Assembly: GCF_016406105.1 (NCBI RefSeq)
Contig: NZ_CP066308.1
Location: forward strand, 3,672,001-3,736,000
Source of the DNA: Brevibacillus composti
Lineage (GTDB): Bacteria; Bacillota; Bacilli; Brevibacillales; Brevibacillaceae
Length of the DNA: 64,000 bases
Direction: 5' to 3'
In this document: piece after piece, positions 56,411-64,000 of the stretch
Layout of the letters: each line of letters starts with the position of its first letter
Numbering within the stretch: the first letter of the stretch is position 1
Translations under genes and position numbers: made by a program
The notes under the pieces: generated by a model
Databases searched by the model: none
The model's input: the letters and a program-made list of their open reading frames with translations, nothing else
Told to the model about the DNA's origin: nothing

Positions 56411-57527
56411 ATGAACAAAACCAGGTCAGCCTTGCTGGCCATCGGCGCTTTTCTCTTGACTAATGCAAAATGGCTCGTCAGCCTGCTGAAGTTCTCCAAA
56501 TTCGGCACGACCCTGCTGTCCATGGTCGTCAGCCTGGGAGCTTACGCCATGCTGTACGGCTGGAAATTCGCAATCGCCCTGGTCTACCTCATCTTTGTCC
56601 ACGAGATGGGCCATGTCATCGCCGCCAAACAAAAAGGAATTGCCACTTCACCGGCCGTCTTTATCCCGTTTGCCGGTGCTTTTATCGCGATGAAGGACCA
56701 TCCGCGAGATGCCCGCACCGAGGCGTATCTGGCCTACGGCGGACCGCTGGCGGGCTTGCTCTCCTTTCTCCCGGCCCTGCCCTTGTACTGGTGGACCCAC
56801 GATCCGTTTTGGGCGCTGGTCATCTATCTGGGAGCCTTGATCAACCTGTTCAACCTGCTGCCGATCTCGCCGCTGGACGGCGGGAGAATCGTCTCTGTTT
56901 TGTCTACCAAAATTTGGTTGATCGGACTGATTGTACTGGGCGTCATGCTCTTTGCCAATCCCGGCCCGATTATGGTCTTTATCTTCATTATCGGTCTCAT
57001 CACCTGGTGGAATCGCGCTCGCGAAGGCTATCAGAAGCAAGTGCTGGAGTACGAACGGGAGAAGCTGACGGATTTCCTGCAGGAGGTCCACAGCTGGCCG
57101 CAACTGGAGAGTACCTTGGGCAAGCGGGAGGAGCTCTACGCAAAGCAGCTCCACGCCAAAGCCCGCAAAGCTCCGGAGGGATACGCGCTGCCCTTTTTGC
57201 AGGACGAAAAGCGGCTCGAAAAGGAGCGCGTGCGACTGGATAAATTCACCGCCGAACGGACTTGGGAGCTGTTCCACCAGTGGGAGCGGGAGACGGTCGT
57301 CTTCATCGACGGCGATCCCTTCCGCCCGGCACCGTCCCGTCTGCTGACGGAAGCGGAGAAAACAGCCCGCGACCGCCTGGCGGAGCTCGACGAGAATCTG
57401 CACCGCATGAACACGTACTACGTCGCCGCGGCCTCAACCAAGTGGAAGGTCCTGGCCGCCTATCTCGGTCTGGCCGGTCTTGTCCGGCTTTTTCGTGTAT
57501 GGGCAAACCCTCCTCCAGACTGTCTAG
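56411..57527 (+). CDS. site-2 protease family (M50) metalloprotease, probable 3' frameshift
   Basis: AGGAGG precedes ATG 56411. The zinc site is LIFVHEMGHVIAAKQKG (HExxH) and LLPISPLDGGRIVSVLS (NxxPxPxLDGG-like) in a membrane domain of about six helices, followed by a cytosolic alpha-helical part. The continuous frame runs to 57715 with a Cys/Pro-rich tail that reads through a T-tract. A +1 shift near 57478 instead gives LSGFFVYGQTLLQTV and TAG at 57525-57527, a membrane-type ending that fits the preceding KWKVLAAYLGLAG helix. The true protein is therefore probably about 371 aa, with a single-base indel here. Confidence 0.8.
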
Positions 57528-57773
57528 CCCATCAAGATGTCCGTGCTGCGTCCGGTTTCCCGGGCGCTTTTTTTTTCGGTTTTCAAGCGCTTTGCCCTCT
57601 GTGGCCCCTCCAGCGGGCAAAAACGTGTGAGCCGGATACCAGATGTCCGTTTTTTCGGGTGGAATGGGGCGCAGCAGGTCGGAATGAACCAAAATCGACT
57701 TTGAGCAACGAATAAAGAAAGGGTATGATGGGAGTATCATACAAATTGATCCAGAGAGAGGATGACTTTTTGC

Positions 57774-59117
57774 TTGGACAGTATTCCGATAGTGCTTAAC
57801 CTGCTTTTTGTGCTGTTTCTCGTTGTATTGAATGGCTTTTTCGTCGCAGCCGAATTCGCGCTCGTAAAGGTGCGGCAGACACGCCTGACGCAGATGGTCA
57901 ATGAGGGGAACAAACGGGCCGCCTTCGCCCAGAAAGTGACGCAGAAACTGGACGCGTACCTGTCTGCCTGCCAGGTCGGGATTACGCTGGCGTCGCTTGG
58001 ACTCGGTTGGGTCGGGGAACCGGTCATCGCCGAGATGATCGTGAAGCCGCTGCTGGGTTCGTTCCACCTGCCTGATTACCTGCTGTCGACGATTTCCTTC
58101 GGGATCGCCTTTACGATCATCACCTTCCTGCATATCGTGCTGGGCGAGCTGGCGCCCAAATCGCTCGCCATTCAAAAAGCGGAAACCACATCCCTGTGGG
58201 TGGCGGCACCATTGATGTTCTTTTATAAATTGCTGTATCCGGCGATCTACGTATTGAACGGGAGCGCCAACCGGATGCTCAAATGGTTCGGCCTGGAGCC
58301 GGTGTCCGAGCATGAAGCGGCTCATACGGAAGAAGAGATCCGCTTACTCGTCAACCAGAGCCACCAGAGCGGCCATATTGACCAGACTGAACTTTCGCTC
58401 GTGGAACATGTTTTTGACTTTTCCGAAACGGTCGCCCGGGAGATTATGATCCCCCGCATCGACATGATTTGTTTATATACAACCAACAGCTTTGAGGAAA
58501 ATCTGGCGATTGTCAGCTCGCAGCGCCACACTCGTTTTCCCGTGGCCACAGGCGACAAGGACAATCTGATCGGCTTCGTCCACGCGACCGACTTTTACCT
58601 GTCGGCCCTGGACAAGCAAAACACCAAGCTGGAGGAGATCCTCCGTCCGCTCCTGACTGTGCCGGAATCGATGGAGATCAGCCACGTGCTGCGGCTGATG
58701 CAGAAAAAGCGCTCGCAAATCGCGATCGTCATCGACGAGTACGGCGGTACGGCGGGACTCTTGACGATGGAAGACATCCTGGAAGAGATCGTCGGAGACA
58801 TTCAGGATGAGTTCGACACCCATGAGCGGCCTGAGCTGGAGAAGCTGGAGAACGGTTTGTCGGTGGCCGGGAAAATGCTGCTGACCGAGCTGAATGACCA
58901 CTTGCCGTTTGAACTGGTTTCCGACGAGGTGGATACGGTGGGGGGCTGGCTGTACAGTCAGCTGGAAGAGGAGATCGCCGTAGGCGCTTCGGTGGAGATC
59001 GAGGACCATCTGTTCACCATCGCCGCGATGGATAACCACCGCGTCACGCGGATCACGATCAAAAAGCTGAACCGCCAACCGGCCGAGCCGGCAGAAGCGC
59101 AATTGAGCGCAGTGTAA
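57774..59117 (+). CDS. CNNM/CorC-type (hemolysin C family) membrane protein with CBS pair
   Basis: TTG 57774 (AGAGAGG 12 bases upstream) is preferred to ATG 57762, which nearly touches the site. DUF21 membrane domain: LNGFFVAAEFALVKVRQTRL, SACQVGITLASLGLGWVGEP, HIVLGELAPKSLAIQKAE. Then a CBS pair (EIMIPRIDMICLYTTNSFEE, QIAIVIDEYGGTAGLLTMED) and a C-terminal CorC_HlyC domain (GGWLYSQLEEEIAVGASVEI). Related YhdP, YrkA and MpfA proteins are linked to Mg2+ export. A terminator follows. Confidence 0.9.
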   Translation: MDSIPIVLNLLFVLFLVVLNGFFVAAEFALVKVRQTRLTQMVNEGNKRAAFAQKVTQKLDAYLSACQVGITLASLGLGWVGEPVIAEMIVKPLLGSFHLPDYLLSTISFGIAFTIITFLHIVLGELAPKSLAIQKAETTSLWVAAPLMFFYKLLYPAIYVLNGSANRMLKWFGLEPVSEHEAAHTEEEIRLLVNQSHQSGHIDQTELSLVEHVFDFSETVAREIMIPRIDMICLYTTNSFEENLAIVSSQRHTRFPVATGDKDNLIGFVHATDFYLSALDKQNTKLEEILRPLLTVPESMEISHVLRLMQKKRSQIAIVIDEYGGTAGLLTMEDILEEIVGDIQDEFDTHERPELEKLENGLSVAGKMLLTELNDHLPFELVSDEVDTVGGWLYSQLEEEIAVGASVEIEDHLFTIAAMDNHRVTRITIKKLNRQPAEPAEAQLSAV

Positions 59118-59135
59118 CATAGAGGCAAAAAGTGA

Positions 59136-59169
59136 AAAAGCCGATACCCGGTGAGGTGTCGGCTTTTTT
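59136..59169. terminator. bidirectional terminator
   Basis: AAAAGCCGATACC pairs with GGTGTCGGCTTTT (one wobble), T-runs on both strands, between the CorC-type gene and the LysE remnant. Confidence 0.9.
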
Positions 59170-59171
59170 GT

Positions 59172-59395
59172 TCAGCTTTGCTTTTCCATGGCCAATTTTA
59201 AGCCGAAGCCAATCAGCACAAGTCCCGTTGCCTTGTCCATCATACCCTGCACTTTTGGAGACATGAGCCAGACACGCAAGTAGTTGATAAAAAATACATA
59301 GACGATGAACCAGATGATCGAGAGTGCCGTGTAAATCGCTCCCATCATGACCAGTTGCACAGCCGTATCGGTGCCGGTCTTTACAAATTGTATTT
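59172..59395 (-). pseudogene. C-terminal fragment of a LysE-family exporter
   Basis: The frame reads QFVKTGTDTAVQLVMMGAIY, SIIWFIVYVFFINYLRVWLM, SPKVQGMMDKATGLVLIGFG and LKLAMEKQS. This is the last third of a LysE/RhtB amino acid exporter (the final helices). Upstream of about 59395 the sequence no longer fits, and no N-terminal part is found, so at least 130 residues have been deleted. The natural stop and terminator are kept. Confidence 0.75.
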
Positions 59396-59533
59396 TGCCG
59401 CTTCGCGGTCAGCGGCGAATGCTCCGTGCCCAGCAAGTGGGAATTCATGAGCGTGAGCCGTACCGTCTTACCTCTTTTGCGTGGATGGTTGTTGGCCAGC
59501 ATACATCTCCACCCCCCTCTCCAGAAAAACGTT

Positions 59534-59881
59534 TCAGGTATCGAGAAGCGCCTTGTTCGTCACGGTAAACTGCTCCAGGAGCGGATCGTAGTCGCCCTCC
59601 GCAATCTGCAGCCGCGTGACGATATGAAACGAGGCCACATATGTCTTGGCGATGGGAATGGCGATGATATATTCATATTCGCCAAACACGCCCTGTTGCC
59701 CTTTGCAGCCTATCACCGCTTGATTGGATAAAAAGGCGGCGACCATCCAGCTCTGGTTAGGCGGGTAGAGGTCATTGTGATCCAGCCGAAAACGGTGATC
59801 GCCGTCCACATCCCGCGCGTACCCGATCTGCACCAACGCGCGGCTTGACAAAAAATGCCCGGTTCGGTCCCAGTTTGCCAA
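59534..59881 (-). CDS. unrecognised ORF, probably a gene fragment
   Basis: The continuous frame encodes 115 aa. From about residue 15 it is protein-like: ALVQIGYARDVDGDHRFRLD, LYPPNQSWMVAAFLSNQAVI, GEYEYIIAIPIAKTYVASFH and EQFTVTNKALLDT. The first 15 residues are the TIR-like fragment read out of frame, so the true 5' end is missing or fused. No family recognised and no ribosome site at the ATG. Together with 59830-59965 it forms a junction of two gene pieces. Confidence 0.35.
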   Translation of the reverse strand: MANWDRTGHFLSSRALVQIGYARDVDGDHRFRLDHNDLYPPNQSWMVAAFLSNQAVIGCKGQQGVFGEYEYIIAIPIAKTYVASFHIVTRLQIAEGDYDPLLEQFTVTNKALLDT

Positions 59882-59965
59882 TGGCGAGGCCCAGTTCGAA
59901 CAGGACGTTGTCCCGGGCGGTGACCCACTCTTCTCCGCGAAGCTGGAGCTGGTCCTGATCCGTAG
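59830..59965 (-). pseudogene. fragment of a TIR-like nucleotide-binding (PF10137-type) protein
   Basis: Within a longer artificial frame lies LRGEEWVTARDNVLFELGLA followed by IGKLGPNRAFFVKPR. This is the conserved core of the predicted nucleotide-binding TIR-like family (R-R-NV-FE-G--iG-LG--R), found in CBASS/TIR effectors and orphan genes. Sequence before ATDQDQL and after KPR does not fit, and the frame's N terminus runs over the atoE terminator, so only ~45 residues survive. It is a relic of a possible NAD-degrading effector. Confidence 0.6.
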
Positions 59966-60065
59966 CGCACATCTTCTTTCTATCTATATGAACAGACCAT
60001 CCATTTTCATCCAATAAAAAAATTGGAGCCTTGCCATTTTTGCGAAGCTCTCGCTGCCGAGTGAG

Positions 60066-60105
60066 CAAAAAAACCTCCGCCGCAAAACGAGCGGCAGAGG
60101 TTTGA
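60066..60105 (-). terminator. terminator of the atoE-type gene
   Basis: Minus strand AAACCTCTGCCGC pairs with GCGGCGGAGGTTT, followed by TTTTTGC. Confidence 0.9.
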
Positions 60106-60123
60106 GAAGCTTTCCTTAAAACA

Positions 60124-61452
60124 TTAAAACACCAGGAATCCGAGGCTGATAATGGCTCCCGTGACAAGCAGCATCATCAGACAGTAGCCCATGATATCGC
60201 GTGCGCCGAGACCTGCCAGTGCCAGCACAGGCAGCGCCCAGAACGGCTGAATCAGGTTAGTCCACGCATCTCCCCAGGCAATCGCCATAGCCACCTTGGC
60301 ATGGGAGACGCCCAGCTCTGTTGCGACCGGCAGCATGATCGGCCCTTGGACAGCCCACTGTCCGCCGCCGGACGGGATGAAGATATTCAGAAGTCCCGCG
60401 CTCCAGAACGTAAACAGCGGAAATGTGGTCGGCGTAGAAATGCTGATGAACCACTGCGAGATGCTGGCAGCCAGACCCGATGCCGTCATCATGCCGATGA
60501 TGCCGGCGTAGAACGGAAACTGCACCACGATTCCGGTCGTCGTCTTGATTGCATCTCCCATCGCGTCGAGGAACTTACGCGGCGTACCATGCAGGAAAAT
60601 GCCCAGGAACAAAAACGCCAGGCTCACGATGTCGAGATTCAGCTTGAAGCCTTTGTCCACAAAATAAGCAATCAGATAGACAAAACCGATGGCAGAGATC
60701 AGGTAAGAGATGACGCGGCTGTTTTCCATTTTCACAGCCGGACTGTCCGGGTCTCCGGTTGGAGCCGCTGCTGCCGCTGTTTCCTCGTGATCGTAATCCG
60801 CAGCGTGATACACGATTCGATCTTTCTCAGCCGGCAGCATCATGCGGTTCACCAGCGGCAAGATCACCATGATGGCGACGATGATCGTCAGGTTCATCGG
60901 CGAAAACATGGTTTCCGATGTCGGAATGATCCCAATGACGTCCTGCAGGCTGTGTTTTTCGGTAGCGATGGTGAGCGGAACCGATCCTGCCAGACCGCCG
61001 TGCCAGACGACAAAACCGCCGTACGCGCTGGCAACCAGCAGGCGATAGTCCACTTTTTCCACCCGTCTGGCAATTTCACGGGCGAGCAGGGCGCTGATAA
61101 CCAGTCCAAATCCCCAGTTAATCCAGTTGGCTACACAGGAGACCAATGTAGTCAGGACGATGGCCCGTCCAGGCGTGTGGGCGATCGAAGCGACAGCTCT
61201 CAGTCCCTTTTTGCAGACCTCCGTCGCCGCCAGGGTATGACCGGTGACCAGGATCAGCACCATCTGCATGGTGAAGCTGAGCAGTCCCCAGAATCCATTC
61301 CCCCAGAAATTGACCATTTCCAGCGGGGTTTTTCCGTTCACGACCATACCGGCCACAAACACGATAAAGGTAAGAATGACGGCAAATAAAAAGGCGTCAG
61401 GCAAATAACGCTGCACCAACCGAACAGACGCGTTGGTTAAGGCTTGAAACAC
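60124..61452 (-). CDS. atoE: short-chain fatty acid transporter (AtoE family)
   Basis: GTG 61452 is eight bases after AAAGGGG; ATG 61470 lacks a site. About 442 aa, 11-12 membrane helices. RYLPDAFLFAVILTFIVFVA, NWINWGFGLVISALLAREIA, YGGFVVWHGGLAGSVPLTIA, FPFYAGIIGMMTASGLAASI and IPSGGGQWAVQGPIMLPVAT are the conserved blocks of PF02667. Uptake of butyrate/acetoacetate-type acids is inferred from E. coli AtoE. A sigma-54 promoter precedes it, and an AtoC-like regulator lies just upstream. Confidence 0.92.
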   Translation of the reverse strand: MFQALTNASVRLVQRYLPDAFLFAVILTFIVFVAGMVVNGKTPLEMVNFWGNGFWGLLSFTMQMVLILVTGHTLAATEVCKKGLRAVASIAHTPGRAIVLTTLVSCVANWINWGFGLVISALLAREIARRVEKVDYRLLVASAYGGFVVWHGGLAGSVPLTIATEKHSLQDVIGIIPTSETMFSPMNLTIIVAIMVILPLVNRMMLPAEKDRIVYHAADYDHEETAAAAAPTGDPDSPAVKMENSRVISYLISAIGFVYLIAYFVDKGFKLNLDIVSLAFLFLGIFLHGTPRKFLDAMGDAIKTTTGIVVQFPFYAGIIGMMTASGLAASISQWFISISTPTTFPLFTFWSAGLLNIFIPSGGGQWAVQGPIMLPVATELGVSHAKVAMAIAWGDAWTNLIQPFWALPVLALAGLGARDIMGYCLMMLLVTGAIISLGFLVF

Positions 61453-61502
61453 AAGGCATTCCCCTTTCACGAAAATAAGATGACTTCCGTTTATTCAGAG
61501 AA

Positions 61503-61518
61503 TGCAAAAGACATGCCA
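61503..61518 (-). promoter_or_regulatory. sigma-54 promoter of atoE
   Basis: Minus strand 61518-61503 reads TGGCATGTCTTTTGCA, a match to TGGCAC-N5-TTGCA with one deviation and exact GG-N10-GC spacing; start near 61491, about 39 nt before the GTG. Confidence 0.88.
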
Positions 61519-61548
61519 ATGATTGCCGGATTCAGGAACCCCTCTCTT

Positions 61549-61564
61549 GTATGCGCTTTCATAC
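61549..61564. promoter_or_regulatory. palindrome upstream of the atoE promoter
   Basis: GTATGCGCTTTCATAC has 5-bp inverted half-sites (GTATG/CATAC) around six bases. It stands about 30 bp upstream of the sigma-54 promoter and just after the response regulator stop; candidate binding site for that regulator. Confidence 0.5.
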
Positions 61565-61584
61565 GCCCGCTGCTGCCTCGGTGA

Positions 61585-63012
61585 CTACTTTTTGCGCACT
61601 TCGACACCGTTTTGTGCATCGTCGCCTGCCAGTCCGTACATCTCCAGCTTGTAGAGCAGCGCACGACGAGAGATGCCTAGCCGCTTGGCCGTCTGCAGCC
61701 GGTTCCCTTTCTCCTTCTGCAGCGCTCTGGCTATCGCTTCCCGCTCTACCTCCTGAACGAGCTCGCGCATCGTCCGGTCCTCCCACTGCAGCAGCTGGCC
61801 GATGCCGGATGCCTCCGTCTGCTCCGACTCCTGGAGATAGGCCTCTACATGCTCGGGCAGGATCGCCGAGCCGCCGGCGATCACCAGCGCGCGCTCGATA
61901 GTGTTCTCCAATTGCCGGACATTGCCCGGCCAGTGGTACGAGCGCAACACCTCCATCGCCGCCGGAGACAGATGACAGGGCTCCTTGCCCAGTTCCCGTC
62001 CGAATTTGGCTACAAAATGCGCAGCCAAGAGCGGAATATCTTCTCTTCTCTCTCTGAGCGGCGGCATGTAGATCGGCACGACGTTCAGCCGATAGTACAG
62101 ATCCTCGCGAAACAGCCCCTGGCGGATGCGCTCCTGCAAATCGCGGTTGGTCGCCGCGATGATGCGCACATCCACCGAGATCGATTCGACGCCGCCCACC
62201 CGGACAAAGGTGCGCTCCTGCAAGACGCGGAGCAGCTTGACCTGCAGGCTGGGCGGGAGCTCGCCGATTTCATCGAGGAACAGCGTCCCGCCGTCCGCCA
62301 GCTCCACCAGCCCCGGCTTTCGTCCGGCTGCCCCGGTGAAAGCCCCCCGCTCGTAGCCGAACAGCTCGCTCTCCAGCAAATTTTCCGGGATGGCCCCGCA
62401 GTTTACGGTGATCATCGGAGAAGCCGCTCGGGGGCTGTTGTTGTGAATCGCTTTGGCGATCAGCTCCTTGCCCGTGCCGCTCTCTCCCTGGATCAGCACT
62501 GTGGCCTTGGTCATGCTAACCCGCCCGACCATCTTGTACACTTCCTGCATGGCTGGGCTCAGTCCCACGAGACCCGGACTCTCCCATGTCTCTTCCGCCG
62601 CTTGCTCCCGGAGCATGCGATTGGCCCGGTCGCTCTCGCGCTGCCTCAAAGCCTGGGCCACCACTTCTTTGACCCGGGCCAGGTCAAACGGCTTTTGCAC
62701 GTAATCAAAGGCGCCCAGCTTGATCGCCTCCATCACGTCTTTGGCTGAGCCATAGGCCGTCATCATCACGACGCTGGGCCTCTCCTCTTCCCGCAAATTC
62801 ATCTCCCGCAGCCGCCGCAGCGTCTCCATGCCGTCCAGCTCCGGCATACGGAGGTCAAGCAGCATCACTTCGGGCTGAAATTCTGCCAGAAGCGCCAACG
62901 CTTCGCTCCCGCCGGACGCTTCCCTTGTTTCATATCCTACCTTGCGCAGCGCTGTCGTCAGTGCTTTCCGGACATTGAGCTCATCGTCGACCAGCAGCAC
63001 TCTCTGTTTCAT
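61585..63012 (-). CDS. NtrC-family sigma-54 response regulator (AtoC-like)
   Basis: GGAGG precedes ATG 63012. 475 aa. Receiver: VLLVDDELNVRKALTTAL, phospho-Asp in VMLLDLRMPELDGMETL, Lys in FDYVQKPFDLARV. AAA+ domain: Walker A QGESGTGKELIAKAI, sigma-54 contact FTGA in YERGAFTGAAGRKPG, Walker [16 protein letters not shown] Fis-type HTH with KGNRLQTAKRLGISRRALLY ends it. Full three-domain architecture. Kinase partner overlaps upstream by four bases; target is very probably the adjacent atoE sigma-54 promoter. Confidence 0.93.
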   Translation of the reverse strand: MKQRVLLVDDELNVRKALTTALRKVGYETREASGGSEALALLAEFQPEVMLLDLRMPELDGMETLRRLREMNLREEERPSVVMMTAYGSAKDVMEAIKLGAFDYVQKPFDLARVKEVVAQALRQRESDRANRMLREQAAEETWESPGLVGLSPAMQEVYKMVGRVSMTKATVLIQGESGTGKELIAKAIHNNSPRAASPMITVNCGAIPENLLESELFGYERGAFTGAAGRKPGLVELADGGTLFLDEIGELPPSLQVKLLRVLQERTFVRVGGVESISVDVRIIAATNRDLQERIRQGLFREDLYYRLNVVPIYMPPLRERREDIPLLAAHFVAKFGRELGKEPCHLSPAAMEVLRSYHWPGNVRQLENTIERALVIAGGSAILPEHVEAYLQESEQTEASGIGQLLQWEDRTMRELVQEVEREAIARALQKEKGNRLQTAKRLGISRRALLYKLEMYGLAGDDAQNGVEVRKK

Positions 63013-64000
63013 GCTCTTCCTTCCTCCTTCTGTGCAGGCAAGACGACCGTAAACTGAACCCCCATCTCTACGTTGCGGGCCGTGATGTACCCGCCGTAGG
63101 CTTGGACGATGCGCTGCGAGATGGCCAGTCCCAGTCCGGTTCCTGATTGCTTGGTGGTAAAAAACGGCTCAAACACCGCCAGCAAATGCTCCTCCGCGAT
63201 GGAGGACCCTTCATTGGTAATGGATATGTAGACACATGAATCTTCCACGCTCGTTTCGACGAGCAGCTTGCCTCCCTCCTGCATCGCCTGCAGGGCATTG
63301 ATCAGGATGTTGAGGAAGACTTGCTTGAGCAGCTTCGGCGAGGCGAGCACGTACGCGAGATGATCCCGGTACACCTTTTCCAGCCGGACTCCTTGGCGGA
63401 CAGCCGTCCGTTCGACCAACAGCAGGGTCTGATCGAGCACCTCGCCGATCTGGGCGGAAACATGCTTCTCTTCGTTCGGACTGGAAAAGAGGAGCAGTTC
63501 GTCGGCAAACCGGTTCAGCCGCTCCACCTCTCCCACGATAATGCCAGTATACTCCCGGCTGTCATGGTCCGCAGGCAAATCCTCCTCGATAATTTGCGCA
63601 AAGGCCTTGATGGAAGTGAGCGGATTGCGCACCTCATGGGCGATGCTGGCAGCCAGCTCCCCGATGACGGCCAGCCGCTTGGCCTGGGCCAAACTGTTCT
63701 CCATCCGCTTCCATTCCGTGCGGTCGTCCATTACGATAATGGCGCCCAGCACCTCGTTCATTGGACTGCGCCAGATAAACGTGCCGATTTTGACATAGAG
63801 CCTGGGCCCCTTGGGGGAATGCGGACTCCACTCCTCGTCTTTCGTCGTTTTTCCCATCGTCAGCGCGTCCGAGAGCGCTTTCAAAAGAGCGGCTTCGCCT
63901 TTGAACAACTCCCGATAATCGCGGCCCATGGCCTGCTCCAGCCCGATGCCGGTGATGCGGCTCGCTGCTTCGTTCCAGGCGGTGATGCAGCCGCTGTGAT
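63009..64000 (-). CDS. PAS-containing sensor histidine kinase (5' end beyond window)
   Basis: The frame stays open to the window edge, so the N-terminal sensor is not seen. The visible part starts with a PAS domain (ITAWNEAASRITGIGLEQAM, GRDYRELF, then IWRSPMNEVLGAIIVMDDRT). The HisKA H-box is LAASIAHEVRNPLTSIKAFA. HATPase motifs follow: N-box VFLNILINALQAMQEG, F-box FFTTKQSGTGLGLAIS, and ITARNVEMGVQFTVVLP. This is the NtrB/AtoS-like class that pairs with NtrC-type regulators. The ATGA overlap shows co-translation with the regulator. Confidence 0.92.
   Translation of the reverse strand, partial: HSGCITAWNEAASRITGIGLEQAMGRDYRELFKGEAALLKALSDALTMGKTTKDEEWSPHSPKGPRLYVKIGTFIWRSPMNEVLGAIIVMDDRTEWKRMENSLAQAKRLAVIGELAASIAHEVRNPLTSIKAFAQIIEEDLPADHDSREYTGIIVGEVERLNRFADELLLFSSPNEEKHVSAQIGEVLDQTLLLVERTAVRQGVRLEKVYRDHLAYVLASPKLLKQVFLNILINALQAMQEGGKLLVETSVEDSCVYISITNEGSSIAEEHLLAVFEPFFTTKQSGTGLGLAISQRIVQAYGGYITARNVEMGVQFTVVLPAQKEEGRA

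Noticed and set aside
59059-59502. 147-aa minus-strand frame across the LysE remnant
   Set aside because: It reads the LysE fragment and the preceding terminator out of frame; the LysE frame has clear homology.

Overview
The window looks like chromosome of an aerobic, endospore-forming member of the Bacillota, most probably Brevibacillus or a close relative in Paenibacillaceae. This rests on the spore genes (SspK-like SASP, CotF-like coat protein, YtpB-type terpene synthase, DUF3905), the futalosine menaquinone enzymes MqnB and MqnD, strong GGAGG ribosome sites with many GTG/TTG starts, Fur- and CodY-like sites, and moderately high GC over most of the window. The species assignment is inference. 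Layout: 1-451 is the 3' end of rlmD. 452-5200 is a more AT-rich accessory patch: an orphan 633-aa gene, a cupin protein, a truncated phage/plasmid Rep and an IS256 remnant. 5.2-9.6 kb holds phzF, an ArsR/SRPBCC operon, bcrC, three gene remnants and a lipoprotein. 9.7-13.1 kb holds mqnBD, a candidate structured RNA and bpsA (branched polyamine synthesis). 13.1-13.7 kb carries two inverted copies of a ~200-bp palindromic element. 13.8-17.3 kb is a Fur-controlled ferric ABC transporter. 17.4-25 kb holds a chimeric glycosyltransferase ORF, a large secreted protein, acetyltransferases, a YitT protein, a YjcZ-like peptide, a HAD phosphatase and a thioesterase. 25-34.5 kb holds an EamA exporter with a structured leader, brnQ, a cotF-like gene, proline dehydrogenase with a sigma-54 promoter and a divergent sigma-54 activator, a winged-helix regulator, an MFS pump, a PilZ protein and a YlaF-like protein. 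34.5-42.8 kb holds a YtpB-type terpene synthase, a GlnK/GlnL-like two-component pair facing a TAXI-TRAP transporter operon across 10-bp direct repeats, and a CPA2 antiporter. 42.8-52.6 kb is mostly housekeeping: cvfB, uppP, a toprim protein, an MFS pump, a MOSC protein, NAD kinase, a Nudix protein, a YugN-like protein, a Pro-rich repeat protein, and thiO under a TPP riboswitch. 52.6-59.2 kb holds pgi, several small spore-type genes, a HesB-like protein, a site-2 protease with a probable 3' frameshift and a CBS/CorC protein. 59.2-60.1 kb is a graveyard (LysE fragment, TIR-like fragment). 60.1-64 kb is an AtoE-type transporter with a sigma-54 promoter next to an AtoC-like response regulator and its kinase, which runs off the window. 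Recurring themes are regulation readable from the DNA (two sigma-54 promoters with nearby palindromes, Fur, ArsR and GlnL-like repeats, a TPP riboswitch, attenuator-like terminators placed against start codons) and an unusual number of truncated or fused gene remnants marking deletion scars. I did not find a clear new multi-gene defence or biosynthetic system. The best candidates for undescribed biology are the paired palindromic elements at 13.1-13.7 kb, the independent RNA unit at 11.47-11.73 kb, the orphan gene at 0.8-2.7 kb and the EamA leader.
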